This document shows, piece after piece, positions 7,974-16,157 of a DNA stretch of 26,507 nt (positions within the stretch are counted from its first letter, which is position 1; every line of letters begins with the position of its first letter). The DNA comes from Coemansia sp. RSA 922 (Eukaryota; Kickxellomycota; Kickxellomycetes; Kickxellales; Kickxellaceae): the NCBI GenBank assembly GCA_027577415.1, contig JANBQS010000204.1:1-26507 (forward strand), written 5' to 3'. The position numbers were made by a program, and so were the translations under genes. The notes beneath the pieces were generated by a model that was given only the letters and a program-made list of their open reading frames with translations, was not told the DNA's origin and did not search any database.

Positions 7974-10874
7974 ATGACCGCCCGACCTGCCAGAAGACAT
8001 GCCCGGAAGGCCAGCGCTACCACAGCCGAAGAAATTTTGCTCCCAGCCGAGCTCATGGCTGGCCTGACCTCTGGTTTGCCTACTCGCCCAGGGTTTGGCT
8101 CTAGTTTGCCACCACTGGCAGAAACTCTGCCGGACCCGCTGTCTGTTCAAAGCGAGCTTGCCCCAGCTCATATCCCAGATTTATCGCGCTTGGACTTGGC
8201 CCCGCTATTCCCTGGTGCTGACACCAGTGCTGACACCGCATCCCGCAAGGCGTCCGAAGATGGAAGGTTGGAAGGACGCTCAGCATCAGAGGAAGATCCC
8301 ACAGGTCAGACGAGCTCGAATGGCGGCCCTCCAACGCCACATAGCTTGCCTGCACAGCCAGACAAGGGCATCTTGAAGGCCTCCAAAAAGGACGAGCACA
8401 GCACATCGCGCTGGTCGCTATGGCCAGGCGCTAAAAAATGGTTCACTGGCTCCATGGCCACTCCCTCGAGCCTTGACTTGTCGCCTACTCACCCAACATT
8501 CGACCTCGGTGCGGGCATTCCTGCATACCGTATGAGCACTGACGACTCGGCTCTGCTCAGTCGCACTGCGCCGAGTTTGGACTTTGAGCGCTCTACCAAC
8601 TTTGTTCCGCCTTTGAGCCAGGAGCGCATAAAGTCCACAGAGTTCTGGTCCAACTTTGCTCTTGAACTCGACCCCTCAAAGCTCAAACGCATTCGATTCT
8701 CCATGCCCCTGATTGTCACCGAGTTTGACCCAGAGACCAGTCGAGTTTATGACCCAGCCGATGCCCTTATCTGGGACACACCTCGAGACCCCGCCGTTGT
8801 CGCGAGTAGCTCAGGCGACTTGTCCTTGCATGGGAACGACCGCTACCCCGGTGCTGGATCTCCAACGACGGAAGAGTTTGGTGAGCACGACGACGATGAC
8901 AACGACAACTGTAGTAATAACTGTAATAACGATAGCGATACCGGTGGTGAGCTGACTACGCCAACAACGACGACGACGACTACTGGTAGAGACAGTAACG
9001 CTCGCACTAGCACTGACAGCCGTGCTAGCTGCCCTGGCGACACCGAGCAAGCTGGCAGCATATACGCGCCGTCCTCACCCCGACAACGACCGATTCAGTG
9101 GAACCTTGAGGCGCTGACGCATCGGCAGTACCGCGTACAAGAAGTCTGGGAGCTGTACGAGCGCACTTGTCGATCTCTTGATATTGAACCGCTTCCGTCC
9201 TTTGAAAAGATCCTAGTCGCTCACATGCGCAAGGAGCAGACCCTCGGCAGCTTGGACTTGGCTGGCACGCGGCTGGACGGCGCTCATATGAAGTGCTTTG
9301 CCGACATGCTTGACTTGAACTTTGGCTTGGTCAAGCTGGAGCTGAGCTACTGCGATATCGACGACGACGCCGTCCGCCTGCTCGTCTACAGTCTGCTGTG
9401 CAATGACAGCGTGCGCTACCTCAGCCTTGCTCACAACCCACGCCTACACAGTGATGGCGTCCGATATGTCTCCATTCTCGTTCGACACAGCAAGCAGCTG
9501 CAGATGCTAGACATGTCCGGCATCCCAGTGCGAAAGAAGAGCGCTGGCTACTTGGCCGCCGCGCTGACTGGCCTGGGTGCCAACTGGTCGCTCGGCCGCG
9601 GATCTATGCACAAAAAGACTACCGCTTGTGAGCAAATCAGTCTGCAGGCCTTGCGCATGAACTGCTGTGGAATCAAGCCTGCGGCACTGGCTATTCTTGC
9701 CTCAGGCGTTCGCCTCTCTCCGCTGCAGCATCTTTCGCTTCACTCCAACTCGCTCACGGGCTCGGCTGGCCCGATTCTGCGCGAGATGCTCTATGGCGAT
9801 CCACCTCAGCTCTCGCAGCAGCAGCACCGCCAGCCATTGACACCCCGCCGACCTATTAGCGTCTCGCTCCACGGACTATCGGATGCCAAGTACTGCCAGG
9901 AATCCATGCCCATGTCTGCTGGTGGCAGCAGCAACGGGTACTTTTGTGAGTTTCCGCGTGTGTCTCGACTGCGCACGCTGGATCTCTCGCAGAACGATCT
10001 TGGTCGAGCCGTGCTGGACTTGGCCGAGGGCTTGCTGTGGAACACAAATTTGCGCAGTCTGATCCTGCGCGAAAACTCATTGCAGCCCGCATTGTTTGCT
10101 CCCTTTATTGAATGCCTGGGGATGAACAAGGGCCTTGTCTACTTGGACATTAGCAGAAACCCCGTCTGTGGTCCTAGCCCTGTGGTAGTCGAGACTCTGA
10201 CGCAAGTTCTCGCCCAAAACCGAACTTTGAAGGGGCTGTTCATGTCTGCTACAGGCATGACGTCCGAGGGCGCCATTTCGCTGGCCGAGTGCTTGCCCGA
10301 ACTGCACAGCTTGGAGCGGCTGGATGTATCTGAGAACCCTGGAATTGACGTAGCAGGACTGATGGCGCTGTCAGCTTCGATCAAGCTGAATAGGAGCCTG
10401 ATCTGCGTCGAGGTCACTGTCAATACCGGCGACGAAGTATGCGCCGCGCTCGAGCAAGGCATTGCGCAGACGTGTATTGCCAATATGCAGCGCTTGGATA
10501 CTACAGCCGCCCAGTCCAGCGGCTCGGACTTTAGCCTTGGGCTGGTCTCGACCCACGTGTGGCCGCACGCCGACATGGCACCAGAGTCCAATCTCCCTGG
10601 CGTAGTATCGACGAAGATCAGTGGCGAGGACGATCGAAGCGAGTATACGAGCTTAGTTACCGACATATCCGCCGTCAAGCGAACTTATATCGATTCGGCC
10701 ACCAGTGCTCTAGATGGCTTCTTTGGTCAAACTGCCGATTCAAGCATACCCGCAAATAATTACAGCGGCAGTGCCACAACATCCAAGCCCGTGACAACCG
10801 AGGAAGACGCTGAGAGTAACGCGATACATCATCATGCTCCACTGGTTATCCCTGCTGAGCTTGAAACCGAGTAG
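7974..10874 (+). CDS. Leucine-rich-repeat protein resembling protein phosphatase 1 regulatory subunit 37 (PPP1R37)
   Basis: A 966-residue intronless protein. The N-terminal about 380 residues are mostly disordered, with an Asp/Asn run (about 303-322) and a Thr run (about 328-337). Residues 238-242 read KRIRF followed by SMPLIVTEFDPE, which matches the RVxF-type docking motif for PP1 catalytic subunit and its setting in PPP1R37. From about 395, WELYERTCRSLDIEPLPSF leads into about twelve ribonuclease-inhibitor-type repeats to about residue 835: LGSLDLAGTRLD, LVKLELSYCDID, VRYLSLAHNPRLH, LQMLDMSG, LQALRMNCCGI, LQHLSLHSNSLT, LRTLDLSQNDLG, LRSLILRENSLQ, LVYLDISRNPV, LKGLFMSATGMT, LERLDVSENPGI and others. 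The tail of about 130 residues is unstructured. By analogy it would bind and inhibit PP1; partner binding is inferred. A poly(A) hexamer follows at 10927. Confidence 0.82.
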   Translation: MTARPARRHARKASATTAEEILLPAELMAGLTSGLPTRPGFGSSLPPLAETLPDPLSVQSELAPAHIPDLSRLDLAPLFPGADTSADTASRKASEDGRLEGRSASEEDPTGQTSSNGGPPTPHSLPAQPDKGILKASKKDEHSTSRWSLWPGAKKWFTGSMATPSSLDLSPTHPTFDLGAGIPAYRMSTDDSALLSRTAPSLDFERSTNFVPPLSQERIKSTEFWSNFALELDPSKLKRIRFSMPLIVTEFDPETSRVYDPADALIWDTPRDPAVVASSSGDLSLHGNDRYPGAGSPTTEEFGEHDDDDNDNCSNNCNNDSDTGGELTTPTTTTTTTGRDSNARTSTDSRASCPGDTEQAGSIYAPSSPRQRPIQWNLEALTHRQYRVQEVWELYERTCRSLDIEPLPSFEKILVAHMRKEQTLGSLDLAGTRLDGAHMKCFADMLDLNFGLVKLELSYCDIDDDAVRLLVYSLLCNDSVRYLSLAHNPRLHSDGVRYVSILVRHSKQLQMLDMSGIPVRKKSAGYLAAALTGLGANWSLGRGSMHKKTTACEQISLQALRMNCCGIKPAALAILASGVRLSPLQHLSLHSNSLTGSAGPILREMLYGDPPQLSQQQHRQPLTPRRPISVSLHGLSDAKYCQESMPMSAGGSSNGYFCEFPRVSRLRTLDLSQNDLGRAVLDLAEGLLWNTNLRSLILRENSLQPALFAPFIECLGMNKGLVYLDISRNPVCGPSPVVVETLTQVLAQNRTLKGLFMSATGMTSEGAISLAECLPELHSLERLDVSENPGIDVAGLMALSASIKLNRSLICVEVTVNTGDEVCAALEQGIAQTCIANMQRLDTTAAQSSGSDFSLGLVSTHVWPHADMAPESNLPGVVSTKISGEDDRSEYTSLVTDISAVKRTYIDSATSALDGFFGQTADSSIPANNYSGSATTSKPVTTEEDAESNAIHHHAPLVIPAELETE

Positions 10875-10926
10875 CTGACAAACTTTCGCGCTTGCCCTTT
10901 CTGAAACTATTGCGTGTAACATTTGT

Positions 10927-10932
10927 AATAAA
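10927..10932 (+). terminator. Poly(A) signal AATAAA after the LRR gene
   Basis: AATAAA lies 53 nt after the LRR stop codon in the 113-bp convergent spacer shared with ARPC1. Confidence 0.5.
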
Positions 10933-10987
10933 TCCCAGGAGAAAAAAAAAGTAAATGGTATTTGGTATCAGCAAAGTATTTGAGGCT

Positions 10988-12203
10988 TCATGCTTGGATA
11001 TTCCACTGAATGAGTCTACCGTCTAGACCGCTAGTGCTGATGTCAGACGGGTTTCCGGCAGGATCGCGATGGAGCTCAGTGATCGTATTCTGGTGGACCG
11101 ACTTTAGCGATCCATCGCCAGTGCTCGTGCCGCTGGTCTTGGCGGGCTGATTGCGGCTGTCCATCTGGCGGAACAAGTTGAATGCCGTGTTGTTGTTGCT
11201 GGGTGACGCTGTTGCCGAACGCCTGTTCTTGTCGTCCTCGCCAAGCCTTTTGACCAAGCGCCATGTGGCGCCATCATAGGCGTAGATCATAGGCGAGCAG
11301 TCGTGGCCAGAGACGGCAATGGTGCTCTGGTCTGTCCACACCAACGACTTGAAGGGTAGGTTGGGCGAGCGCACAGAGGTCACCTCGCCGGTCGCTGGCG
11401 TGGCTACCGTAAGACTCGAGTCGTGCGAAGCAAATGCGACAGACTCACCGTCGGGAGAAAACCCTATGCTATGCACCCAGCCGCCAGACGGAGACTCAAA
11501 TTCGCCGCACACTGTGTTGAAGGGCAGCCTCTCGCCCCACACGGATGCAGCGGGCTTCTGGTCGACGCCCTTGATATAGGCCGAAAACACGCGGGCCTTC
11601 ATGTCTGTGCCGCCGCAAGCAATGAGCACGTTGTTCGGATGCCAGTCAACGCAGAGGACGGTGCTGGCAATGGGCTTCTTGATATGCTTGCTCACCCACC
11701 AGTCGTTGTCCTCGCCAAAGTAGCAAATGGCCACGCACTTGTCGCCACTGGCCACAGCAAACTTGTCCTCCATGGGGCTCCACTTTGCCTGAGTAGCCGC
11801 GCGGTTGATACGCAGATGCACTAGCGTGGGCTTCCAGACGTTTGTTGCCTCGTCGAGCGTCCACACATATGCGTTCTTGTCCTGCGAGCAAGTGACAATC
11901 CGGTTGGTGCGCGGCGCCCAGTCGACGCTGGTCACCAGCAAGTCGTGCTCCTTTAGAACGTGTAGAGGCGTCCATTGTGTCCCGCTGCGAGCGTAAATGT
12001 GCACCTCATTTGAGTTTGGGCAGACCGCAACCTCTATCGAGTACAGAGAATGCTGTCAGATGGATTTAGAAGAGAGAAAAGCAGCGATGGAGTACGCTCT
12101 TTATTGGGAATGGCTCCCCTGTCTGCTACTTACGAGATTTGTCGTGGTTGAAGGAATGCGCTGTGACGCAAAAGGGGAAAATGTGTTCGTCAGTGATGCT
12201 CAT
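10988..12203 (-). CDS. ARC40: Arp2/3 complex subunit 1 (ARPC1/Arc40), WD40 protein, two exons
   Basis: Two exons: 12203-12134 (70 nt) and 12033-10988, joined across a 100-nt intron with donor GTAAGT and acceptor CGATAG, phase 1. The joined product is 371 residues, the usual ARPC1 length. Exon 1 supplies FPFCVTAHSFNHDKSQ, the first blade, which runs on into VAVCPNSNEVHIY; without it the long open frame starts at a GTG in the middle of that blade. Diagnostic blocks are NRIVTCSQDKNAYVWTL, LVHLRINRAATQAKWSP, ENDWWVSKHIKKP, the ARVFSAYIK block and SGHDCSPMIYAYD. ARPC1 is the seven-bladed propeller of the Arp2/3 complex, which nucleates branched actin for endocytic patches. The insert before the last blade (about residues 285-335) is Ser/Asn-rich. 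The start lies only 121 bp after the MTO1 stop on the same strand. Confidence 0.97.
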
Positions 12204-12324
12204 TTTTATTCTCTCTCAAGAGTTGAATTAAAGAAAGACAGGTGCGAAAATATAAAGAGAAAAGGTTGTATGCCAGAACATCCCCTCCCCCTTACCCCAA
12301 AGTGAGCTAGGTCGCGATTTGCTC

Positions 12325-14568
12325 CTACTGTGAAGCGCTGGCGGCAACAGGAGGGATGTTGACTGCTGGTGACGATGGTGGCGACTGGCGCTGGACGTAC
12401 TTTAGCAGAGCCAACATACCGCCTGGAGTAATGCCCTCAATGCGCTTAGCAGCGCCAAATGTGTCGGGCCGTATCAGACTAAGCTTGTCGACCTCCTCGC
12501 GCGACAATACGCGGATCTGCGAGTAGTCAATGTCTGTGGGCAGCCGCATGCCCTCATCGCGCTTGAACATGCCGACCTCTGCTCGCTGCTGCCTCAGGTA
12601 GCCGTGGTACATGGCCTCTGTTATCACACGCCGCTGAATACCCAGTGGCAGGTCGCTCCAGCCAGGCACCATATCAGCCACGCGAGGTCCTGCCCCTCGC
12701 TGAGGCTTAAGCTGCGCGGACAGGTCGACATTTTCAGCGTCGCGAGCACCGATCCAGACATTCTCTCGCAGGAAGCCCATGCGGACCATGTCTAGTGCCG
12801 ATCTAGCCACACCGTCCCGACACACCTGCGTGTTGTTGCCCAGTCGAGCCTCCCAAACATTGGGCGACAATACAACCTTGTCCAAAAGCGACTGTGCGTG
12901 TACGATGTCAGCCTCAACTGTATCTAGCCTGGCTAGTCGGGCAGGATCTCTGACTAGGCCCAGAGCAGCCGCTCGCCGCGTTAGTCGCAAATCGGCATTG
13001 TCTGCTCTAGACGAAAGCCGATACTCGGACCGAGCGGTAAAGACACGGTAGGGCTCCTCGACGCCGCGCGTAATTAGGTCATCGATTAGGACGCCCAAGT
13101 AGCCATCGGACCGGTAGAGTATCAGCTGTGGCGGCTCGAGAGCCAGGGCGTCGGGCCTTGTCAGATGCACAGCAGCCAGACCGGCATTGGCACCAGCCAG
13201 AATCCCCTGCGCAGCTGCCTCCTCGTAGCCAGTGGTGCCGTTTATCTGACCAGCCATAAAGAGGCCGTTGACGCGCTTAGTTTCGAGATTGCGCTTGAGC
13301 TCACGAGGATCAATATGGTCGTACTCGACGCCGTAGCCGGGCTGCACCATGTCGACGTTCTCAAGGCCGGGAATAGTGCGCAGAAATTGCAGCTGAATGT
13401 CCTCTGGCATCGTGTTGGACAGCCCGTTCGGATAAACAAGATCCGTGTGTTCTGGCAAGCCCTCGGGCTCCAGCCACACCAAGTGCGACTCCCTTTCGCT
13501 AAAGCGCTTAATCTTTGACTCTAGCGACGGGCAGTACCGCGGGCCGCGCACTGTTTCTCTAATGTGGATCGACTTGTCAAAGTTGGAACGAACAATATCG
13601 TGTGCTTCGGGCGTAGTGCGCGTTTGGTAGCAGAAGATCTGACTGTCAGCATACGGCACAGAGTCGTGGATAAATGAGAATGGCGTCACCGGCATATCGC
13701 CCAGCTGCCGGGGCATGCGCGAGTAGTCGATGCTCTTGCCGCTGAGTCGAGGCGGCGTGCCAGTCTTCATTCTGCCCAGGCGGAATCCAGCGTCTTTGAG
13801 TGACTTGGACAGTCCGATCGACGCCGCCTCTCCCTTGCGACCCGACGGATATGCCTTGAGTCCGATATGTATCTCGCCGCCCAGAAATGTCCCGGTTGTA
13901 ATTACAACCTTGCGCGTGCGAATGATCTCGCCCGACTCCAAGCGCACGCCAACAACCGTAGCGGAGGACTGCGCAAGAGAGCTATACTGGCTTGCCAGCT
14001 GTTTGAGGTGTCCCTCGTCGGTACCCTCGGGCCGCTCTAGTAAAATATCGGCCACACTGCCCGATTTGAGCGTGAGACCAGGGTAGTTTGCCAATGTCTG
14101 CTGCATGTTGCGCTTGTACAGCACGCGATCAACCTGTGCTCGTGGGCCGTGTACAGCAGGTCCCTTGGATCGGTTGAGGATGCGGAACTGTACACCGCCT
14201 AGATCAGCCATACGCCCGCACAATCCGTCCATAGCATCGACCTCTCGTACTAGAACGCCCTTGCCAATACCGCCAAAAGACGGGTTGCATGACATCTCGC
14301 CGATTGTGTCAAGCCTTTGCGTCACTAGAACAGTACTAGCGCCCGCGCGTGCAGCCGCAGAGCCTGCCTCACACCCCGCATGCCCGCCGCCTATGACTAC
14401 TACATCGTACGCCGCTGTATCTGCCGACGCCTTGTAGAGCGAGCCACTATCCTTCGATACATTTTGACTTTGGTGGCTGGCAGTTGCGAACAGGCGTGCG
14501 GTTAAGCGCAATGACAGTGTCCGGGCTCTGATAGTAGTGCCTAGTCTATGAGTTTTCATCCGCCACAT
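12325..14568 (-). CDS. MTO1: Mitochondrial tRNA uridine-34 carboxymethylaminomethyl-modifying enzyme MTO1 (GidA/MnmG family)
   Basis: 747 residues from the ATG at 14568 (a second ATG follows three codons later; the longer open frame begins at a TTG). The first about 40 residues are rich in Arg, Thr, Leu and Ser without acids, a mitochondrial presequence. The FAD-binding glycine motif [14 protein letters not shown] is at about 56-69. Family blocks follow: [65 protein letters not shown], and the second MnmG signature [23 protein letters not shown]. The C-terminal helical MnmE-binding region is present. With MSS1/GTPBP3 it places a cmnm5/taurinomethyl group on U34 of some mitochondrial tRNAs. 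The length matches fungal MTO1 proteins, and no truncation or frameshift is seen. Confidence 0.97.
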   Translation of the reverse strand: MWRMKTHRLGTTIRARTLSLRLTARLFATASHQSQNVSKDSGSLYKASADTAAYDVVVIGGGHAGCEAGSAAARAGASTVLVTQRLDTIGEMSCNPSFGGIGKGVLVREVDAMDGLCGRMADLGGVQFRILNRSKGPAVHGPRAQVDRVLYKRNMQQTLANYPGLTLKSGSVADILLERPEGTDEGHLKQLASQYSSLAQSSATVVGVRLESGEIIRTRKVVITTGTFLGGEIHIGLKAYPSGRKGEAASIGLSKSLKDAGFRLGRMKTGTPPRLSGKSIDYSRMPRQLGDMPVTPFSFIHDSVPYADSQIFCYQTRTTPEAHDIVRSNFDKSIHIRETVRGPRYCPSLESKIKRFSERESHLVWLEPEGLPEHTDLVYPNGLSNTMPEDIQLQFLRTIPGLENVDMVQPGYGVEYDHIDPRELKRNLETKRVNGLFMAGQINGTTGYEEAAAQGILAGANAGLAAVHLTRPDALALEPPQLILYRSDGYLGVLIDDLITRGVEEPYRVFTARSEYRLSSRADNADLRLTRRAAALGLVRDPARLARLDTVEADIVHAQSLLDKVVLSPNVWEARLGNNTQVCRDGVARSALDMVRMGFLRENVWIGARDAENVDLSAQLKPQRGAGPRVADMVPGWSDLPLGIQRRVITEAMYHGYLRQQRAEVGMFKRDEGMRLPTDIDYSQIRVLSREEVDKLSLIRPDTFGAAKRIEGITPGGMLALLKYVQRQSPPSSPAVNIPPVAASASQ

Positions 14569-15163
14569 ATTCTGGCTGTGCAAATTGTCAATTCAAAAGG
14601 AAAAAAAAAAAAAAAAAAATATGCGTCGAGAGACAAAGTCTGTAAACTCACATTTGTCTAAAACTGTTGTAATTTTCTTGATCGGATCAGAATGTCACCC
14701 AAATCTCCCAGCAAGGATCGCGCTAGCTAAAAGCGCGGCTCACATACAGGTCACAAGACCCGGGGAGATCCAGGTCTCCGGTAGATACTACCCATTGTTG
14801 TGTGCGCACAATTCTAACCAGCGGTCCATAGGGCTAAAGTTGGGGCCGGCAGCTAGCGAAGGCGCACATATTTTTTACTATAGATTTCATTTAAAAAATC
14901 TGGCCAAGAATAGACTCGGGTTCACAACGCCATCAAGAACTGGACTCAGTTATGGCTCACTGGTTCCTAACATATTGCCATTGATGTGGCTTCAATCGTG
15001 AGGTGTCTTTTTTTTTTTTAGCGCTCGGTTAAGGAGCTGATAGCAATGGCTCCCATACAACAGAACCAATAGTTTTTTTAACGGGCCAACGTGGACTACT
15101 TGGGAAGCCTGTGCCAAGCAACCACACCAACTATCGACTATCTACTTCTACCTAGATCCAACA
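14569..15163. other. Long intergenic stretch with homopolymer tracts and clustered hairpins
   Basis: This 595-bp divergent spacer lies between MTO1 and the small coiled-coil gene. It holds an A19 tract (14601-14619), five short inverted repeats between 14719 and 14901, and a T12 tract (15008-15019). The plus-strand frame 14621-15001 is open for 126 codons from an ATG but shows no recognisable domain and crosses the hairpins, so I do not call it a gene. Parts near each end must be the promoters of the flanking genes; a CCAAT box (ACCAATAG, about 15065) precedes the small gene. Confidence 0.5.
14719..15019 (+). ncRNA. Candidate structured RNA ending at a T12 tract (unidentified)
   Basis: Perfect stems follow one another: 14719-14737 (CGCGCT/AGCGCG, 7-nt loop), 14764-14779 (GGAGA/TCTCC), 14780-14792 (GGTAG-ATA-CTACC), 14798-14811 (TTGTG-TGCG-CACAA) and 14882-14901 (AGATTT/AAATCT). 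The stretch ends in T12, which could stop RNA polymerase III. I looked for hallmarks of tRNA, 5S rRNA, U6, SRP RNA and RNase P/MRP RNA and did not find them, nor clear A and B boxes. Strand, ends and even existence of a transcript are uncertain; an A19 tract on the other flank would serve a minus-strand transcript equally well. Confidence 0.2.
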
Positions 15164-15421
15164 ATGAGCGAGCAGGACAACATTGCTATCATCGCCGAGG
15201 GCCTCCAGCGCCAGCTAGACGAATTGCGCGAGATCATCCAACAAGACCACACCGACGGATCTCAGCAGCAACAACAGCAAGCAACACAGCCAAGCACTGT
15301 CTCTGATAATCGAGAGCAAGAAATCGAAAAGCTACGCATCCGCGTTGAGCATTTGGTAAGAGCGCTCGACGCAAAGGATCTCACCATTCAGCAACTGCGT
15401 GCCCAGTTAGGCCAGAAATGA
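15164..15421 (+). CDS. Small coiled-coil protein, unknown function
   Basis: 85 residues from the ATG at 15164, too short for family recognition. Two acidic/basic amphipathic helices (about residues 5-27, IAEGLQRQLDELREII, and 48-83, REQEIEKLRIRVEHLVRALDAK) flank a Gln/Thr-rich linker with a Q6 run. The heptad spacing of Leu, Ile and Val fits a coiled coil, so it may dimerise or be a small subunit of a complex. No signal peptide or membrane segment is seen. The codon use and the compact convergent arrangement with Grx5 (49 bp apart) support a real gene. I do not recognise a family. Confidence 0.6.
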   Translation: MSEQDNIAIIAEGLQRQLDELREIIQQDHTDGSQQQQQQATQPSTVSDNREQEIEKLRIRVEHLVRALDAKDLTIQQLRAQLGQK

Positions 15422-15460
15422 AACACCAAACACACGCCTTGTCTGATCCAAAAAATAATA

Positions 15461-15475
15461 AATAAACAGTTTATT
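15461..15475. terminator. Palindromic, two-way poly(A) hexamer AATAAAC-A-GTTTATT
   Basis: A perfect 7-bp inverted repeat gives AATAAA on both strands in the 49-bp gap between two convergent genes. The minus-strand copy overlaps the Grx5 stop codon (15471-15473). It probably serves 3'-end formation of the small coiled-coil gene, and perhaps of both genes. Confidence 0.45.
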
Positions 15476-16053
15476 TCTCCTTGTCAGTCACCTCAGCCTC
15501 AGCATCGGCTTTCAAAATGCCCTCCTTGACAAGCAGCTCATGAAGCTCGCCGGACTGGTGCATCTGAACCATGACATCGCATCCGCCGATAAACTCGCCC
15601 TTGACGTATACCTGAGGGATGGTGGGCCAGTCAGTGTACTCCTTGATGCCCTCGCGGATCTCAGGGTCTTGCAAGCAGTTGACGCCGGCGATCTCATCTA
15701 CGCCGTGCATTTGCAAGACCTGTATGACGGCCCGGCTGAACCCGCACATGGGCTCGTCGGGCGTTCCCTTCATGAATACGACCAAGTCATTCTGGCTGAT
15801 GGTATCGTCGATCATGGCCTTTGCGCGGTCAGTAATGAACCGCGCAGCCAGGAATCGGTGGGCGGGCGCAAATCCGGCTTCCCGCGAGGACAGCAGCAAC
15901 GAGCGCTGAGCAGCAGAGCGCAGCACAGTCTACACAAACAGACGAGATAAGGGTGTCAGCTTTAAAATGCAAACATACAATGCTTTTCAGGCAGGCCGCT
16001 GGAATGCAATGTTTTTCTGGTCGCCGTACATTACTTAAACCACTGCGAAACAT
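15471..16053 (-). CDS. GRX5: Mitochondrial monothiol glutaredoxin (Grx5 type), two exons
   Basis: The core carries the single-cysteine CGFS active site ([15 protein letters not shown]), the glutathione-binding [20 protein letters not shown] block, and KGTPDEP, all hallmarks of Grx5. The open frame itself starts at a GTG, so the start must lie in another exon. I place exon 1 at 16053-15979 (ATG TTT CGC..., 25 codons) and exon 2 at 15929-15471, across a 49-nt intron with donor GTATGT, branch CTGAC and acceptor TGTGTAG, phase 0. This gives 177 residues with a basic, Ser-rich presequence. An alternative donor GTACGG 51 nt earlier is also in frame and would shorten exon 1 to 8 codons. Grx5 passes [2Fe-2S] clusters from the Isu scaffold to targets in the matrix. 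Its start is 104 bp from the stop of the aminopeptidase gene on the same strand. Confidence 0.94.
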
Positions 16054-16157
16054 GGCAATCGAGGCAATTTACAGAAAGGCGATTAAAGAGTTGAATAAAA
16101 ATAAATAGATAGAAAAAAAAGATAGATGAAAGAAGTTGGCATAATCAATTGGCTTGC

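Noticed and set aside
8890..8990. Trinucleotide-rich stretch as a microsatellite or mobile-element trace
   Set aside because: It stays in frame and encodes Asp/Asn and Thr runs in a disordered part of the LRR protein, which is common in such regions.
14621..15001. 126-codon plus-strand open frame upstream of the coiled-coil gene
   Set aside because: No domain is recognised, the composition is odd, and it runs through the clustered hairpins; conservation data would be needed to call it.
14700..15010. tRNA, 5S, U6, SRP or RNase P RNA in the hairpin region
   Set aside because: No proper T-loop (GGTTCACAAC lacks the conserved GGTTCGA core), no cloverleaf, and none of the diagnostic conserved blocks were seen.
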